A stretch of 64,000 nucleotides of DNA, taken from contig NZ_VSDO01000003.1 in assembly GCF_008084145.1 (NCBI RefSeq), positions 496,001 through 560,000 of the forward strand. Direction: 5' to 3'. The notes below the pieces were generated by a model. The model made no database searches, was not told the DNA's origin, and saw nothing but the letters and a program-made list of their open reading frames with translations. Numbering within the stretch: position 1 is the stretch's first letter; each line of letters starts with the position of its first letter. Shown here piece after piece: positions 63,240 through 64,000 of the stretch. The stretch comes from Paenibacillus faecis. GTDB lineage: Bacteria; Bacillota; Bacilli; Paenibacillales; Paenibacillaceae. The position numbers were made by a program, and so were the translations under genes.

Positions 63240-64000
63240 TTGAAGGAAACACTGAAACTGGTTGTCGTCGGAGCGGGGTCTTCTTATACTCCGGAGCTTA
63301 TTGAAGGCGTTATCATGCATCACAAAGAGCTGCCGGTCGGCGAAATATGGCTGGTGGATATCGAAGAGGGAGTGGAAAAGCTGCACACGATTGCGGAGCT
63401 GAGCAAGCGTATGATTGCCCAATCCGGACTTCCGATTACCGTATGCGAGACCCTTGATCGCAGAAAGGCCATCGCCGGAGCGGACTTTGTCTGCACGCAA
63501 ATCCGGGTAGGTATGCTGGAAGCGCGAAAATGGGACGAATTGATTCCGCTGAAGTACAATGTCATCGGTCAGGAGACGACCGGACCCGGAGGCATGATGA
63601 AGGGCCTGAGAACAATTCCGGTGATCCTGGACATCTGCAGAGATATCGAGGAGCTTGCTCCGGACGCCTGGTTGTTGAACTTTACCAATCCGGCCGGCAT
63701 GGTTACCGAGGCCGTCCACAAATATGCCTCGGTAAAGAGCGTAGGCCTGTGCAACTCACCGATCGGTTTTCAAAAGTGGCTCTCCGAGTTTTTTGAGCTT
63801 CCGATCGAAAAGATCTATGCGGAATTTGTAGGGATTAATCATCTGCACTGGGTATCCGATGTGGTGATCGATGGGGTAAGCAGGCTGCAAGAGCTTATTG
63901 ATTATCCAAAAAGCTACAAGGCGAGCAATGTGCCGTTCGATGCCTGGGATCATCGCTTTTTGAATTCTTTGAAAGCGATACCATCCTATTATTTGAGCTA
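63240..64000 (+). CDS. GH4 6-phospho-beta-glucosidase (3' end outside window)
   Basis: The start is TTG 63240 (GAAGGAAGGGG upstream). The visible 253 codons show the GH4 plan: a Rossmann start (KLVVVGAGSSYTPELIEG), NVIGQETTGPGGMMKGLR, NFTNPAGMVTEAVHKY, the metal-binding Cys in GLCNSPIG and the His in GINHLHWVSDVVIDG. GH4 enzymes use NAD+ and Mn2+ to cleave phosphorylated glucosides. The amino-sugar kinase upstream suggests chitobiose-type or cellobiose-type substrates. The right edge of the window cuts the gene. Confidence 0.92.
   Translation, partial: MKETLKLVVVGAGSSYTPELIEGVIMHHKELPVGEIWLVDIEEGVEKLHTIAELSKRMIAQSGLPITVCETLDRRKAIAGADFVCTQIRVGMLEARKWDELIPLKYNVIGQETTGPGGMMKGLRTIPVILDICRDIEELAPDAWLLNFTNPAGMVTEAVHKYASVKSVGLCNSPIGFQKWLSEFFELPIEKIYAEFVGINHLHWVSDVVIDGVSRLQELIDYPKSYKASNVPFDAWDHRFLNSLKAIPSYYLS

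Overview
The window looks like chromosome from a Gram-positive, spore-forming Bacillota of the Paenibacillus type. GC content is moderate to high, Shine-Dalgarno sites are strong AGGAGG, TTG and GTG starts are common, the tail module is PBSX-like, the manganese riboswitch is of the yybP-ykoY class, and a fused nitrate reductase/flavoprotein typical of that group is present. No rRNA, tRNA or CRISPR array was seen. Both edges cut genes: a sigma/DUF1835 fusion on the left and a GH4 glycosidase on the right.

Layout. 0-8.4 kb: the sigma-DUF1835 fusion, a GrpB-fold protein, then a minus-strand VTC polymerase / DUF4956 / Cthe_2159-like lipoprotein operon facing a two-component system. 8.4-12 kb: a chemoreceptor with a SigD-type promoter, followed by a secreted cyclohexadienyl-dehydratase-like binding protein. 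12-20 kb: small regulators and enzymes (TetR, DUF5367, EVE, DinB, WYL), two alpha/beta hydrolases and a tandem pair of GT2 glycosyltransferases. 20-25 kb: a ROK-MFS-GH94 operon, probably for a phosphorolysed disaccharide, with a 28-bp perfect palindrome at its promoter. 26-28 kb: terC, whose Mn2+ riboswitch leader is separated from it by an inserted IS200/IS605 element. 28-37 kb: a papain-like hydrolase, a CdsA-family protein, then nitrate uptake and assimilation (narK with a long structured leader, and a 1,465-residue nitrate reductase-flavoprotein fusion). 37-47 kb: housekeeping and stress genes, a Fur-controlled siderophore-binding lipoprotein, NamA, an IS630 copy, MarR, a toxin-antitoxin pair, SelO and SseB. 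47.8-60.7 kb: a headless PBSX-like contractile tail operon with no capsid, terminase, holin or endolysin in view, that is, a candidate tailocin. 61-64 kb: a LacI-controlled amino-sugar/beta-glucoside operon with two identical operators 126 bp apart.

The most unusual signal is non-coding. Three sequence-unrelated families of ~25-bp imperfect palindromes occur as arrays of exactly four units. Centre-to-centre spacing is about 51/61/51 (families A and B) or 51/72/51 (family C). Seven full arrays and one partial array lie between genes in this 64 kb. The inner spacings differ by about one helical turn, and in the clearest arrays (families A and C) the inner units are inverted relative to each other. 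I do not recognise a described element with this geometry.

Other themes are two -1 programmed frameshift sites of the form A AAA AAC (IS630 transposase and tail assembly chaperone), two domain fusions that keep a Shine-Dalgarno plus ATG at the junction, and two pseudogenes decayed by internal deletion.
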